DNA of 64,000 nucleotides from Aquariibacter albus (GCF_014145335.1 NZ_JACIVI010000007.1:43846-107845); one strand, 5' to 3'. Counted from the first letter of the stretch, positions 1 through 11,479 are shown. Notes: generated by a model from the letters alone, not told the origin. A program made the numbers and translations.

Positions 1-1
1 C

Positions 2-934
2 GAAGCACCGGATGCGCCCACCCCGGACGCGCCATCCCGGCCCGATGCGGTCGAGCGCACGCGCTACGAGCAACGCATGTCCGCGCTCGAGCCCTTGCTG
101 ATGGCCGCCCTGCGTGCGCAGCAGGGCGACACCGGCAAGCTGCGCGCGGTTGCCGAGTTCGCGCGTGGCAAGGCCCGGGCCGAGGCTTGGGGAGCTGCCT
201 TGCAGTCACTGGATGCGCTCGAAGGCCTGCTGAAGGCAGCGACGTCCTCGGGGGGCAAGGCCTCCGACCCGGTCGAGGTCGAGCCGGAGGCCACGCCCAA
301 GCGCAACGATGCGGCCACGGCCTTCGCCGCACGGCTGAGTGCCCTGATGGGGCGCATCAAGGCGGGCATCGAGGCGGGCGGGCCTCGGGCGTCCGAGCTC
401 AAGCTCAAGCTCAGCGAGGCCGGTGCTCTCGGGCGGGCCCGCGATTTTCCGGCCGGCATGCTCGTGCTGGACACCCTCGAGGATCTGCTGGACGCGCCCG
501 CCGTCGACTCGCCCCAGACCGTCGAGCAAGGCGTTGAGGACGTACCCGATGAGGCACCGCCCTCGCGTCCCAAGCTGAGCCTCGTCCAGCAGCGCAGCTT
601 CATGCTCACCAAGTGGCGGGTCATCCCCGGACGCATTCGCGCGGATCTCGGTGCGCTGAGGGCGGTGCTGGTCGACACCGGCGCCGACAGCGATCCCACG
701 GAACTCGTCGACCTGATCGCATCGCACCTCGAGGACCTCCTCGAGGAGATCCAGGACGCGATGGACGACGCGATCAATGCGGGTGACATGGCGGCCTTCA
801 AGGGCCTGGCGGCGCGGGTGGCCGATGACGAGATCGTCGCCTTGCTCGTCGACAACCCAGCCATCGACGGCAAGGTCTGTCGTGACCGCATCCTCGCGGC
901 CATGCGCGAGATCGAGAACGGCCTGGTGGGCTGA
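2..934 (+). CDS. Helical tandem-repeat protein, 5'-truncated, function unknown
   Basis: The reading frame is open from base 2, so the gene begins left of the window and the Met codon at base 77 is probably internal. About 310 residues are visible. Two tandem units of roughly 60 residues can be seen (about bases 62-240 and 320-500). Each begins with a helix containing a RxSAL-type stretch, passes a KLR/KLK helix and closes with an AL/VLD-x-LE-x-LL helix. The C-terminal third (about base 590 on) is a looser helical version containing LTKWRVIPGRIR. There is no signal peptide or membrane segment in the visible part. It is 53 bp upstream of the next gene on the same strand, so the first three genes look like one operon. 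I recognise no enzyme motif and assign no function. Confidence 0.8.
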   Translation, partial: EAPDAPTPDAPSRPDAVERTRYEQRMSALEPLLMAALRAQQGDTGKLRAVAEFARGKARAEAWGAALQSLDALEGLLKAATSSGGKASDPVEVEPEATPKRNDAATAFAARLSALMGRIKAGIEAGGPRASELKLKLSEAGALGRARDFPAGMLVLDTLEDLLDAPAVDSPQTVEQGVEDVPDEAPPSRPKLSLVQQRSFMLTKWRVIPGRIRADLGALRAVLVDTGADSDPTELVDLIASHLEDLLEEIQDAMDDAINAGDMAAFKGLAARVADDEIVALLVDNPAIDGKVCRDRILAAMREIENGLVG

Positions 935-987
935 TCTCCGCGGAAGGCGTTCTTCCGTTCCCTTCTCTCAGCAGCGAGGCCCTCGAG

Positions 988-3900
988 ATGGCAGACAAAA
1001 AGCAACTCGAACTGTGGTGCGCCCAGGTCCGCGAGGCTCTGGGCAAGAAGCGCGCGAAGGCGGTCACCGACAGCCTGCCCAAGAGCATCATCAAGCTCTT
1101 GTCCGAGAAGCCACTGCCTTACGGCCACGACAAGTTGCTGGTCGAGTTCAAGTCCCTGATGGATCGCATCAAGCTGCTCCCGCAGGACCAGCGCGGTGAT
1201 CTTGCCTTGAAGAACGAACTCGCCGAGCTCGAGAAGAAGATCAGCGTCAGCAGCGAGTGGTCCAAGGCGCGGCAGAAGGTGACGGCGCTGGGGTCGCCGG
1301 ACCATCCCGCGGTGGCCAGACTGCTCGGTCGCCTTCAACTCGGACAGGACATCTTCCTCGACAAGGGGCATGTCGAGCAGGCCCGTCATTTCCTGGGGAC
1401 GCTCAAGGATCAGATCAAGAACGCGCCCTCCGAGATCAAGAAGTCTCAGCAGGTCGAGAAGAGCGACTCGAAGGCGCAGGGTGCGGCCGAGCGGCTGCGC
1501 AGTGAGATGCAATCGCGCATCCGCTACCTCGAGGAATCCTGCGTCGGGCTGGGCGATTTGCTGCGCCAGTTGCAGAAGGCGGTCAAGGACACGGACCAGG
1601 CGGCGTCGCGCGGCCAGTGGGCGGAGGTGCTGCGCCAGCTGCAGCTCATCGATCTGCCTTCCCAGGAGGAATGCCGCCAGTTGAGCGAGGCGGCCATCGG
1701 CGACTCGGGCAAGCAGTCGATGCTGGCCCTCAAGGGGCGGGCTGAGCTGCAGGAGCTGGCGCGCTTGCTGGACCCGTCCGAGTTCGCCGAGCTGAGGCAG
1801 GGTTTCAATCGTGCCCTGGCGGCCTTCCTCGACGAGCCGAAGCTTGAACTGCGCATCAAGAACTTCGAGCCCGCCTTGAGAACGGCTGTCAAGGCGATGG
1901 AGAAGCTTCGACTGGCGGCCTTCCAGTCGAGCAAGGACTTGAACGAGAGTCGCATCCAGGCCCTGCGGCTCAAGCTCAAGCAGTTGCAGGACCTCGCGCC
2001 GCTCCTGGATGGGCCCACGCAGGGCTTCAAGGAACGCTTCGATCATCTGGAGAGCTGCCAGGTCGGTCGCCGCTTCGTCGAGGAGGCTGGCCTCAAGCTG
2101 CGGCAGCTGGAGCAGCAGATCGACACGCGCCTGGACCAGCTGTCCTCGGCCCAGAAGACCTGGGCATCCTGGGCCCTCAAGCTCGCACCGGTCCGGGAGG
2201 GTCTGTCCAAGCTGAACAGCAAGCTGGACGACTTCGGGCCCGAGCTTGCCGGGGCCTGCCGCGCATTGGCCTCGCAGGTCAATGAATCGGACCTGCTGCG
2301 CAATGTCGAGCAGAACCGGGACTGGCTCAGGCTCTGCGATCGTGCGCAGCAGGCCCTGACCGCATGGAGCGATCTGAAGCTGCAGATCGAACGCTGGGAG
2401 CAGCTTGCCAGCAAGCGCGAGGAGTCCCGGAAGGCCTTGGTCGAGCTGTTCCAGCAAATCGATCGGACCGTCGTCGAGGCCAAGAAGGCGGCGAATGACG
2501 CAGGCCTCGACGGGGATGGCCTGCAGGGCCAGTTGCAGACGCAACGGGTGCAGCTCTTCCAGCGTGTCATGGGGGAGCTCAAGGATGCCCTCAACCCGGA
2601 AGACCTGAAGCTTGACATCTGGCGCGAAGAGGTCCGTGCCTTGCTGGATCGCGTCCGCCTGGCGGGCTCCAAGGTCGGTCTGGAGGATCGCCAGGCCGAG
2701 CAGGCGATGGCCCGGGAGCGTGATGCCTTCGAGCAGGAGGCCGCCCGGGCGAACGGCCTGATCGATCAGCTCGAAAGGCTGGACCTGGATCAGGCCGCAG
2801 ACTGCCGCAAGCGGCTCGCACAAGCCAGAAACCAGGGAAGCGAACCGGGCGGTGACGGCCCCTCGGCCGGCAGCTGGAAGGCAGCGGCCGGTGAGCTGGC
2901 GCTGCTGATTCGCGATCTTGACCTGAAGAAGAAGGCGCTCGAGGACGAAATCCTCAAGCGCCGCGTCACGCTCAACAACCGGGTCACCGATCTGCGCAAG
3001 CAGATTGAGGACACGCCGGCGCCCTTGAAGAAGAGCTTCCCGGATCTGATCTCGGGTCTCCAGTCCGAGCTGAACGACCTGGCCACCCTCGGCGGCGGCC
3101 AAAGCGCCCAGGCCTTCCAGCTGGCGATGGACGAGCTCGATCGGCTGGCCCAGCGCCTGGTGAAGCTCTTGCAGCAAGGCCCCTCCGCGCCGAAACCGCC
3201 CCTTCCGAGTGTCCAGGACCGTGTCAAGAACGGACTCAGCGAGGAAGAGGCCCAGGCGGCCTTCGACAAGGAGGAGGCGGAGCGCTGCAGCCAGGCCACT
3301 CTCGGAGACCTGGCCCACATGCTCGAGCAGCTCAAGACCCAGCTGGAGCAGGCCAAGCTCGCCCTGGGGAAGACCCAGCCTGCCGAGCGCAAGCGGCTCG
3401 AGGGTGTCCTGAAGACCCTGATCCAGTCCTCGCGTTCTGCCGATCCAGCCACCACCATGGCCGAGGCTCTGGTGCTCGGGCGCTCGATCGAGCAGCTGCT
3501 CGACAAGAAAAGCAAGATGGACGACTTGCTGGCCACGGACAAGGGCATCCCCAAGACCCTGGCCGAAGCGGATGACCTCCTGCTGCCGCTGGAGATGGCC
3601 GGCGAGTACGGCCCCTACCTCGCCTCGCTGCGCGAGCGGTACAAGCAGGCGCAGAAGGCGCTTGCCAAGGCGCTGGAGTACGGCTCGCTTGAACTGGTCC
3701 GGCTCAATGCGAATGCCCTTCTGCAGGAGCTGAAGGAAGTCAGCGCCAAACCCGAAGCACTCGCCCAAGGACAGCAGAACCTGGAGAAGGAGCGGCTGAG
3801 CACGGACAAGCTGGATGCCGAGTGGAAGGGCAGGTTCCCCAGCCGGCGGGCTTGGGAGGCCAAGGTCCTCGAGCCGGCGAAGGAAGCCGTCAGGCTCGCG

Positions 3901-4473
3901 GATGGCGACCGTGGCCTGCTCAAGGAGATCCGCAACCTCGTCGGACGCGCCGAGAAGCTCTACAAGGAGGGCGATGTGGCTGGCGCGCTGTCGGCCCTGC
4001 GCACGGCCGAGGCCCGAGTGGATCAGGTGGTGCAGGATCCGCTGGGCCCGGCCCTTGGTCGGCGCAGGGGCCTGGCGCGTGGTGCAGCCCAGTTCCAGGC
4101 CGATGCCGTCGAACTGCGCGGCCTGATCAAGGACCTTCCGTCTCGTGCGAAGGAGCGTCTGGCCGAGCTGGACGGCGAGGCCGAAGCGCGCCTGGGCAAG
4201 GCGATGGACCAGGCGGCCGAGCTCATTCGGCCCGAAGTCTTCCACGCCGTTGCGGCGCGCTTCGAGGCCTCCGATGCGCCCCCCGAGGAGCTCCGCGCCG
4301 TCCGGGAGGAGGCCATGGCCCTCGCCCGGCGCACGCGCGAGACGCTGAGCCAGCATCCCCTGATGGTCCAGTTGCTTGCCAACCCCATCAACCGCGGCGT
4401 GGCCGTGGTGATGCGGCGCCTTCTACAGCATGCCAATCGCTTCGAGGCCAATGTCAGCCGCGCGGTGAAGTGA
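988..4473 (+). CDS. Large coiled-coil protein of unknown function (1161 aa)
   Basis: The start ATG follows a GAGG-type ribosome site in AGCGAGGCCCTCGAG. The 1161-residue product is almost entirely charged and helical, rich in Lys, Glu, Gln, Leu and Arg, with long heptad-like stretches. It has no signal peptide, membrane span or nucleotide-binding motif that I can identify. Near the C-terminus (about residues 975-1015) a segment with EKLYKEGDVAGALSALR resembles the repeat unit of the preceding gene, suggesting shared ancestry. It lies between two other large helical proteins with short gaps (53 and 34 bp), which supports co-transcription. A scaffold, filament or chaperone-like role is possible, but this is inference from composition only. 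A very long open frame on the opposite strand is a codon-bias shadow. Confidence 0.85.
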   Translation: MADKKQLELWCAQVREALGKKRAKAVTDSLPKSIIKLLSEKPLPYGHDKLLVEFKSLMDRIKLLPQDQRGDLALKNELAELEKKISVSSEWSKARQKVTALGSPDHPAVARLLGRLQLGQDIFLDKGHVEQARHFLGTLKDQIKNAPSEIKKSQQVEKSDSKAQGAAERLRSEMQSRIRYLEESCVGLGDLLRQLQKAVKDTDQAASRGQWAEVLRQLQLIDLPSQEECRQLSEAAIGDSGKQSMLALKGRAELQELARLLDPSEFAELRQGFNRALAAFLDEPKLELRIKNFEPALRTAVKAMEKLRLAAFQSSKDLNESRIQALRLKLKQLQDLAPLLDGPTQGFKERFDHLESCQVGRRFVEEAGLKLRQLEQQIDTRLDQLSSAQKTWASWALKLAPVREGLSKLNSKLDDFGPELAGACRALASQVNESDLLRNVEQNRDWLRLCDRAQQALTAWSDLKLQIERWEQLASKREESRKALVELFQQIDRTVVEAKKAANDAGLDGDGLQGQLQTQRVQLFQRVMGELKDALNPEDLKLDIWREEVRALLDRVRLAGSKVGLEDRQAEQAMARERDAFEQEAARANGLIDQLERLDLDQAADCRKRLAQARNQGSEPGGDGPSAGSWKAAAGELALLIRDLDLKKKALEDEILKRRVTLNNRVTDLRKQIEDTPAPLKKSFPDLISGLQSELNDLATLGGGQSAQAFQLAMDELDRLAQRLVKLLQQGPSAPKPPLPSVQDRVKNGLSEEEAQAAFDKEEAERCSQATLGDLAHMLEQLKTQLEQAKLALGKTQPAERKRLEGVLKTLIQSSRSADPATTMAEALVLGRSIEQLLDKKSKMDDLLATDKGIPKTLAEADDLLLPLEMAGEYGPYLASLRERYKQAQKALAKALEYGSLELVRLNANALLQELKEVSAKPEALAQGQQNLEKERLSTDKLDAEWKGRFPSRRAWEAKVLEPAKEAVRLADGDRGLLKEIRNLVGRAEKLYKEGDVAGALSALRTAEARVDQVVQDPLGPALGRRRGLARGAAQFQADAVELRGLIKDLPSRAKERLAELDGEAEARLGKAMDQAAELIRPEVFHAVAARFEASDAPPEELRAVREEAMALARRTRETLSQHPLMVQLLANPINRGVAVVMRRLLQHANRFEANVSRAVK

Positions 4474-4507
4474 GGTCCGACCCCATGCGTCAGCCGAGGA
4501 AGACACG

Positions 4508-7500
4508 ATGAGTACCGATGCCGAATGGATCACCGGCCTGACCGGGATTGCGATCGATGAGCGGGGCGCGAAGCGGACCGGGGGGACCGGAGAGGAGTCT
4601 GAGGGGACGCCCGGCAAGGGCCCGTCGCCGCTCGACTTGGCGGAGGCCTTCGAAGCTCGCCAGCGCATGAAACAGATGCTGCTGCTTGAAGTGCGCGGAC
4701 GGCTGGCCAAGGTCAAGGTCGAGTTCCAGGGCGCCATGCAGATCGAAGTGACGCTCAAGGAGAAGCGGTTCAAGCTCTTCGAGCAGAAGGCCAAGCTGCT
4801 GAACGTGGAGGCCACCCAGCTCGATGAAGCCGACTTCGAGGAGATCCTCTTCGAGCAGGCTGCCTTCGAGCCGGAGACCCTCAAGACGATCGACCGCGGC
4901 AAGAACGCGATCATCAACAACCATGAGTTGCTGAAGAACGCCAAGGGGCCCGACGGCAAGGAGCTGTTCCTGCCGCAGGAACTGGAACGCGAGTTCTGGA
5001 CTCCGCTGATGCGCGAACGCATCCTGCCGGAGACCTTCATCGCGGATCAGTACTCGCTGACCCAGCGCATGATCAGCCAGACCAACGACCTGTACCTGAC
5101 CGAGTCGCGCAAGCGCGAGGACGAAGGCACCGCCACCGAGTTGCCGTCCGAGCAGCGTCGCCTGCTTTCGATGGGCTCCGATGCCTTTGACATGGCGGGC
5201 GACCTGGCGAAGTCCTTCGGGGGGGATGTTGGAGAGAACGTCAGCCTGGCCTTGAAGGGGGTCTCCCAGGCCATCACCACCGGGGTGGATGTCTTCGATC
5301 AGCTCAATGCCGGCGAGTGGGCCGACCTGGCCTCCACCTGCACCTCGGTGCTGAAGGGCCTGGTGTCCTCCGCGCTCACGCTGGCAGACGTTCCGGAGAC
5401 CACCGTCAGTGCCGTGGGCAACGCCCTGGACGCTGGCGGCAGCGCGGTCAAGGCCGGCATTCACTTCGCAAGCGGGCCCAAGGGCTTCGAAGCGGGCGTG
5501 CTCGCCCTGGCGGAGATGGTGGGCAGCGCCGTGTCGGCCGGGGCGAGCGAGGAGAAGAACAGCAGCAAGAAGAGCAGCCTGGAGGACCTCGCGCGCTACC
5601 TCCCAGGTGCCATCACCACGGCGGTCAAGGGCTCGAAGGCCGCGATTCACGCCCGGAACGGCGATCTTGACGCCGCGGCCAAGGCCATGAACGAAGCGTT
5701 CAAGGCGGGATTCGGCATGGTGCGAGCAAGCCAGCGCAAGGCCTTGGAAGACGAACTGGAGAACGATCCGGAAAAGGACGACAAGCTCGACGCGTTTGAC
5801 ACCAGCACCGAGGAACTCAACACCAAGCTTGATGCCACCCTCGGCACCTCTCTGGAAGAGGTGGCCCGCAAGGCCGAGGCCGCGCGCATGGGGAGCTATC
5901 GAGACCGCGCACGTGCCTGCGTGACGACCCTGGCCCAGCTTCTGGAAGGGGCTGTGGGGCAGGCGGGCCTGGGCAAGCCGCTTGCAACCGATGTCGGCCG
6001 ACTGGTGATGGGCGGTGTGCAGCCCAGGGCGCTGGTCGAGGCGGTCTTCAGCAAGGAGTTCAAGCTGGAGGTCGCGGCCGATCTGCTCAGCAAGGCCGTC
6101 GACGAAGCCTGCGCGCCGCTGCATGCGGCTGCGCCCTCGGTGGAGCCCGTGGCCAAGGCCTCCGCCACCCGCGTGAAAGAGCTCGTCACGGGGCTCTCAT
6201 CGGGTATGGACAAGATCCTGGACGACATCAAGAAGGCGCAGAAGGAGGGTGCCTCGCCCAGCTTCGCGCCGGCGATGGATCACTTCTTCGACGGCCTGGG
6301 TGCCGGCCTCGCGAGCGCCGTGGACGCGCCGGCCCTGGTCCAGGCCCTTCAGGCAGCGTTCAAGACGCCGGAGGACATTCAGAAGGCCCAGGATGGCGTG
6401 ACCCGCAAGGCCATCGACCGGGCCAAGAACGAAGTCGATCTTGAGCTGCAGGCGTCCGAGGCCGGACTCAGCGGCCTCACGGCCACGGAGCAGGCTGGTG
6501 CCGATGCGTCCGCCATCGACGACCTGATCGCCAAGATCAACCGCGACCGGATGATCCTTAACATGGCCACCCAGCTCGTGTCCGGCGGGGCCCAGTTGCT
6601 TGAGAAGGTGGTGCCGGCCATGGCGGCCACCGCAGCGGGCGTGAAGATGGTCGCCCAGCTGATCGCCGCCGCCCAGCGCCTGCAGCAACTGCTGCGCTGG
6701 ATGGACAACCGCGACGACTTCGAGGCGGCGCAGAGCGTGCTGTCCTCGGCCTCACGCAATTTCGTCCGCAACCAGCGGAACCAGCTCGCCGACCATTCGG
6801 TGGATGCAGCGCTTCAACTCGCCAAGATGATCGGCGAGGCTGCGTCCATGGGGGGGCCTGCAGCGGCGGCCGGTCTCGTGATCGCCAAGGTTTCGGATGC
6901 CGCCATCTCCATCAAGGAGAAGCTCAAGAAGCACTTCGACGAAAAGGAGCTGGTCGACGCCTGGAAGCTGTTCCGCAAGTCCCTGGCCAACCCGGGCAAC
7001 CGGCGCCTGGCTCTTCAGGTGCGGGAGGTTCATCCGACGCTGGCCAAGTACACCATCGCCTGGGGCGCCCTGGTCGAGAAGGATCTGCTGGCCCGGAATG
7101 CCCTCAGGGCCTGCAATCTGAACGAGGCCTCGCTGAACCATCCGGACTCGGGCGTCGACAAGGTGGTCAGCTACCTCGAAACCTTCTACGAGGAAGACCA
7201 ACAGCTCTATGCGAGTGGCGACTTCGCGATCCCGAACCTTCCGCAGCCCCTGGAACTGAGCCCGCGTTGCTGGGTGCAGATCAAGCGGGCCGCCAACCAG
7301 GCCGGCTTGTGGGACTCGATGGAATCGTCCAAGGTGGATGGACTGCTTGCGCAGATTGAGTTGCGCAAGCGCGAACTGCCGCCGCTTCAGCAGGCCGAGC
7401 AGGATCTGCGCAAGTTGAAGCCGGAAGACCCCAAGCGGGTTCAGCTTCAGACCCAGGTCGACAAGAAGGTGGAACTGGAGGAGGCTTTGGTTGCGAGCTA

Positions 7501-7672
7501 CTCCGCGCTGGCGGATGGGCTGCTGGCCATCCAGGCGGGAGGCGCCAAGGCGGATCCCAAGAAGCTGGAGGAGTTTCGGCGCGTGGTGCTTCTGCTCCTG
7601 GTCCGCAAGGCCCGGGAAGCCGGCAGCGCGCTCGCAGTGGCCTCGACCCGCCTGGAGGAGGTGGACGCCTGA
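4508..7672 (+). CDS. Large alpha-helical protein of unknown function (1054 aa)
   Basis: The start ATG has GAGGAAG just upstream. Composition changes along the protein: an acidic/basic N-terminal third (to about residue 210), then Ala/Gly-rich amphipathic stretches (about residues 225-350 and 690-810), then a charged C-terminal part. The Ala/Gly-rich parts include AAGVKMVAQLIAAAQRLQQ and a later GGPAAAAGLVIAKVSDA. These could be buried helices or membrane-interacting hairpins, but none is a clear transmembrane segment. There is no signal peptide. It closes the three-gene cluster, 34 bp after the coiled-coil gene and 14 bp before the histidine kinase. I do not recognise the family. An effector, pore-former or structural partner of the two upstream proteins is possible but unproven. 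Confidence 0.85.
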   Translation: MSTDAEWITGLTGIAIDERGAKRTGGTGEESEGTPGKGPSPLDLAEAFEARQRMKQMLLLEVRGRLAKVKVEFQGAMQIEVTLKEKRFKLFEQKAKLLNVEATQLDEADFEEILFEQAAFEPETLKTIDRGKNAIINNHELLKNAKGPDGKELFLPQELEREFWTPLMRERILPETFIADQYSLTQRMISQTNDLYLTESRKREDEGTATELPSEQRRLLSMGSDAFDMAGDLAKSFGGDVGENVSLALKGVSQAITTGVDVFDQLNAGEWADLASTCTSVLKGLVSSALTLADVPETTVSAVGNALDAGGSAVKAGIHFASGPKGFEAGVLALAEMVGSAVSAGASEEKNSSKKSSLEDLARYLPGAITTAVKGSKAAIHARNGDLDAAAKAMNEAFKAGFGMVRASQRKALEDELENDPEKDDKLDAFDTSTEELNTKLDATLGTSLEEVARKAEAARMGSYRDRARACVTTLAQLLEGAVGQAGLGKPLATDVGRLVMGGVQPRALVEAVFSKEFKLEVAADLLSKAVDEACAPLHAAAPSVEPVAKASATRVKELVTGLSSGMDKILDDIKKAQKEGASPSFAPAMDHFFDGLGAGLASAVDAPALVQALQAAFKTPEDIQKAQDGVTRKAIDRAKNEVDLELQASEAGLSGLTATEQAGADASAIDDLIAKINRDRMILNMATQLVSGGAQLLEKVVPAMAATAAGVKMVAQLIAAAQRLQQLLRWMDNRDDFEAAQSVLSSASRNFVRNQRNQLADHSVDAALQLAKMIGEAASMGGPAAAAGLVIAKVSDAAISIKEKLKKHFDEKELVDAWKLFRKSLANPGNRRLALQVREVHPTLAKYTIAWGALVEKDLLARNALRACNLNEASLNHPDSGVDKVVSYLETFYEEDQQLYASGDFAIPNLPQPLELSPRCWVQIKRAANQAGLWDSMESSKVDGLLAQIELRKRELPPLQQAEQDLRKLKPEDPKRVQLQTQVDKKVELEEALVASYSALADGLLAIQAGGAKADPKKLEEFRRVVLLLLVRKAREAGSALAVASTRLEEVDA

Positions 7673-7686
7673 GGCACCATGCGGGC

Positions 7687-9051
7687 ATGCCCCGCTTTCC
7701 CGCCCTCGGCCTCCTCCGCAGCTTCATCCTCGCCGGTGCCGCCGCCACCCTCGCGGTGACCGTGGCGCTGGCCTGGCTGATTTCCGGTTTTCTCGAGCGG
7801 CAGCTGCTGCAGCGTGACGGCCTGACCAGCGCGGACATGCTGCAGAGCGTGATCGACACCCAGGGCGTGGCGCCCTGGTTCCGGGGCGAGGCCGGCGTGC
7901 CGGCGGCCGAGGTGCTGGAGTTCCTTGCCCACCTCAGCGCGCTGCCGGACGTGCTGCGCATCAATGTCTACCGGCTGGACAAGCAGGTGCTGTGGTCGAG
8001 CCGGCGGGAGATGATCGGTCGCCGCTTCGGGCCGAACGAGGAGTTGGACGAGGCCTTGCGCGGCGACGTGGTCGTGCACCGGGACACCGACGGTCCGGAT
8101 GCCCAGCTCAAGAGCGAGCATCTGCTGATGAATGCCCGCCCCGACGAGTTCATCGAGAACTACCTGCCCGTCCGGACCGCGGACGGCCGGTCGGTGATCG
8201 GCGTGATCGAGCTCTATCGCCGCCCGGTGGCTTTGGTGGCGGCGCTCGACGGCGGTCGGCGTCTGGTGGCGCTCTCGGCGGCCGGCGGCGGCCTCTTCAT
8301 CTTTCTCTGCCTGGTCTGGTTCGTTCGGCGGGCCGATGCGGCGCTGCGGCTGCAGCAGCACAAGTTGGTGGAGTCCGAGACCCTGGTGCGCATTGGCGAG
8401 CTTTCCGGCGCGGTGGCGCACAGCATCCGCAACCCCTTGGGCTCGATCCGCAGCAGCGCCGAACTGCACCGGGAGCTGGGCGATGCCCCCGAGGCCTTGA
8501 CCACGGAGCTGATCCAGCATGTGGATCGCATCGAGACCCTGGTGCGCACCCTGCTGGGCTATGCCCAGCAGCGCGGCGCGCGGCTGACCGGCGCGGACCT
8601 GGGCCGGGTGCTGCGCGAGGTGACGCCGCGCATCGAAGCGGCAGCCCGCAGCCAGGGCAAGCCCTTCCTGCTGACCCTGCCGCCAGGGCCGCATCCGGTG
8701 GAGGCCGACCCCGAGCTGCTCGCCCAGCTGCTCGACAGCCTGCTGAGCAATGCCCTGGAGGCCACCGCGGCGGGCCAGGCCATCCGTCTGGATCTGCAGG
8801 CCCAGGCCCGGGCCTACGTGGTGGCGGTGGAGGACGAGGGCCCGGGCGTGCCCGCCGCGCAACTCGGCGCCATCTTCGAACCCTTCTTCACCACCAAGCC
8901 GCGGGGCCTGGGCATGGGGCTTGCGCTGGCCCGCCGTGCAGCGGAGCGGCTGGGCGGTCGCCTGCATGCCGAGGCCGCACCCGGTCGCGGTTTGCGCATG
9001 GTGCTGAGCCTGCCGCGCAGCCCGGTCGATGCTTCAGCCCGTTCCGCCTGA
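7687..9051 (+). CDS. Sensor histidine kinase, two-component system
   Basis: A 454-residue membrane kinase. A first membrane helix (about residues 12-35) and a second (about 193-214) bracket a periplasmic sensor region of roughly 155 residues. The H-box contains the phosphoacceptor in SGAVAHSIRNP (His245). The C-terminal HATPase domain shows an N-box (LLSNALEAT), a G1 box (EDEGPGVP) and a G2 box (GLGMGLALARR). No HAMP or PAS domain stands out, and the linker after the second membrane helix is very short. The kinase and the sigma-54-dependent response regulator that follows form an NtrB/NtrC-like pair and presumably act together. The periplasmic region is not recognisable, so the signal is unknown. 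The family call is firm; the ligand is not. Confidence 0.95.
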   Translation: MPRFPALGLLRSFILAGAAATLAVTVALAWLISGFLERQLLQRDGLTSADMLQSVIDTQGVAPWFRGEAGVPAAEVLEFLAHLSALPDVLRINVYRLDKQVLWSSRREMIGRRFGPNEELDEALRGDVVVHRDTDGPDAQLKSEHLLMNARPDEFIENYLPVRTADGRSVIGVIELYRRPVALVAALDGGRRLVALSAAGGGLFIFLCLVWFVRRADAALRLQQHKLVESETLVRIGELSGAVAHSIRNPLGSIRSSAELHRELGDAPEALTTELIQHVDRIETLVRTLLGYAQQRGARLTGADLGRVLREVTPRIEAAARSQGKPFLLTLPPGPHPVEADPELLAQLLDSLLSNALEATAAGQAIRLDLQAQARAYVVAVEDEGPGVPAAQLGAIFEPFFTTKPRGLGMGLALARRAAERLGGRLHAEAAPGRGLRMVLSLPRSPVDASARSA

Positions 9052-9061
9052 TCGGCCTGTC

Positions 9062-10513
<1,452 letters not shown>

Positions 10514-10536
10514 GCCCGCATTCAGGCGTCAACGTA

Positions 10537-10566
10537 TTGACAGCTTTCTTGCCGCGCTTCTAGGCT
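10537..10566 (+). promoter_or_regulatory. Candidate sigma-70 promoter
   Basis: A perfect -35 hexamer TTGACA (10537-10542) is followed by an 18-bp spacer and TAGGCT (10561-10566), a weak -10. It lies in the 91-bp gap before the secreted protein gene that begins at 10605, so that gene may be transcribed independently of the response regulator. Confidence 0.4.
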
Positions 10567-10604
10567 CGGGACCCCATGGTTTCCGGTCCTCAGGAGCGCC
10601 CAGC

Positions 10605-11366
10605 GTGATCCCGAATCTGTTCCGTCGCGGGGCCAGCGTGCTGGCCCTCCTGGCGCTTGGCCTGTCACAGGCCCGCGCCCAGTCCTTCGACATCGTCGGC
10701 CTTCGGCTCGGCATGAGCGAGGCCGAGGCCCTGCAGGCCATCCAGGCCTACCGTCCCGACCTGAAGATCTCCCGGGTCCAGAGTGCCTTCAGTTACAGCG
10801 ACGGCGTCCAGTCCTTCCAGACGCAGCCTTTCCTGTCGCGCCTCCTGGTCGCCGGCCACCCCCGGCCCACCCTGGCCGTCTATTTCACGCCGCCACCGAA
10901 GGGCGGGCGGGTGTGGGCGATCGAGCGTGACGAGCCGATCACCGGCGATCCGCCCAACTTCGCGCAGTACACCGCGGCCCTGAAGGACAAATACGGCACG
11001 CCGACCGCCGGGCGCGATGGCGTGCTGGCCTGGGATTTCCCGGCGGGCCGCCCGAACTGCATCCCGCGGCCGCCCGACCGTCCCGGTTTCCCGGCGTTCA
11101 AGCCGAGCGGCACCGACGATCTCGGCTTCCTGCTCCGGCTCTGGCAGCAGAAGAAAGTGGCCCCGGCGGACCTCAGCCAGTGCGCCTCGCGTCTGCATTA
11201 CGTGCTGAGCACCAGCAACGGCGAAGTCATCAGCCGCTACTACGCCCTGCTGGTCGATGTGCCCGCCTATGCCGCTGCCTACGAGGCTGCAAACCGTGAG
11301 GTCGAGGCCCAGGAAGCCGCCGCCCGCAAGCGCCGCGAAGGCAAGGCGCAGACGCCCAGGCTCTGA
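10605..11366 (+). CDS. Secreted/periplasmic protein of unknown function
   Basis: The start is GTG with CAGGAG ten bases upstream. The N-terminus is a Sec-type signal peptide (basic RRG, a hydrophobic ALLALGL core, and an ARAQ cleavage region near residue 25), giving a mature protein of about 228 residues. The first mature segment (FDIVGLRLGMSEAEALQAI) resembles the opening of small periplasmic proteins in which a 'G-hydrophobic-xxG-[MT]' turn precedes a helix. Four Cys-containing positions and a basic Lys/Arg-rich tail are present. There are no catalytic motifs. It is a separate transcription unit by position, between the two-component genes and the convergent DUF5666 gene. No function is assigned. 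Confidence 0.8.
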   Translation: MIPNLFRRGASVLALLALGLSQARAQSFDIVGLRLGMSEAEALQAIQAYRPDLKISRVQSAFSYSDGVQSFQTQPFLSRLLVAGHPRPTLAVYFTPPPKGGRVWAIERDEPITGDPPNFAQYTAALKDKYGTPTAGRDGVLAWDFPAGRPNCIPRPPDRPGFPAFKPSGTDDLGFLLRLWQQKKVAPADLSQCASRLHYVLSTSNGEVISRYYALLVDVPAYAAAYEAANREVEAQEAAARKRREGKAQTPRL

Positions 11367-11479
11367 CACGGACGGCCGGGCCACCGGCCCCGCCGAGCCT
11401 GGGGCCTGTGACCCGGTGCGCCGGGGCCGATCCCCCAGCCCCTGAGGCAGATGCCCCGGGTCCGGGCTGGCATTCCGGC

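Noticed and set aside
64..4356. A 1430-codon open frame on the minus strand opposite the coiled-coil gene
   Set aside because: It is the mirror of a GC-rich, stop-poor plus-strand gene. It spans an intergenic gap and two real genes, has no ribosome site, and its Leu/Gly/Arg/Gln-rich composition is that of an antisense shadow.
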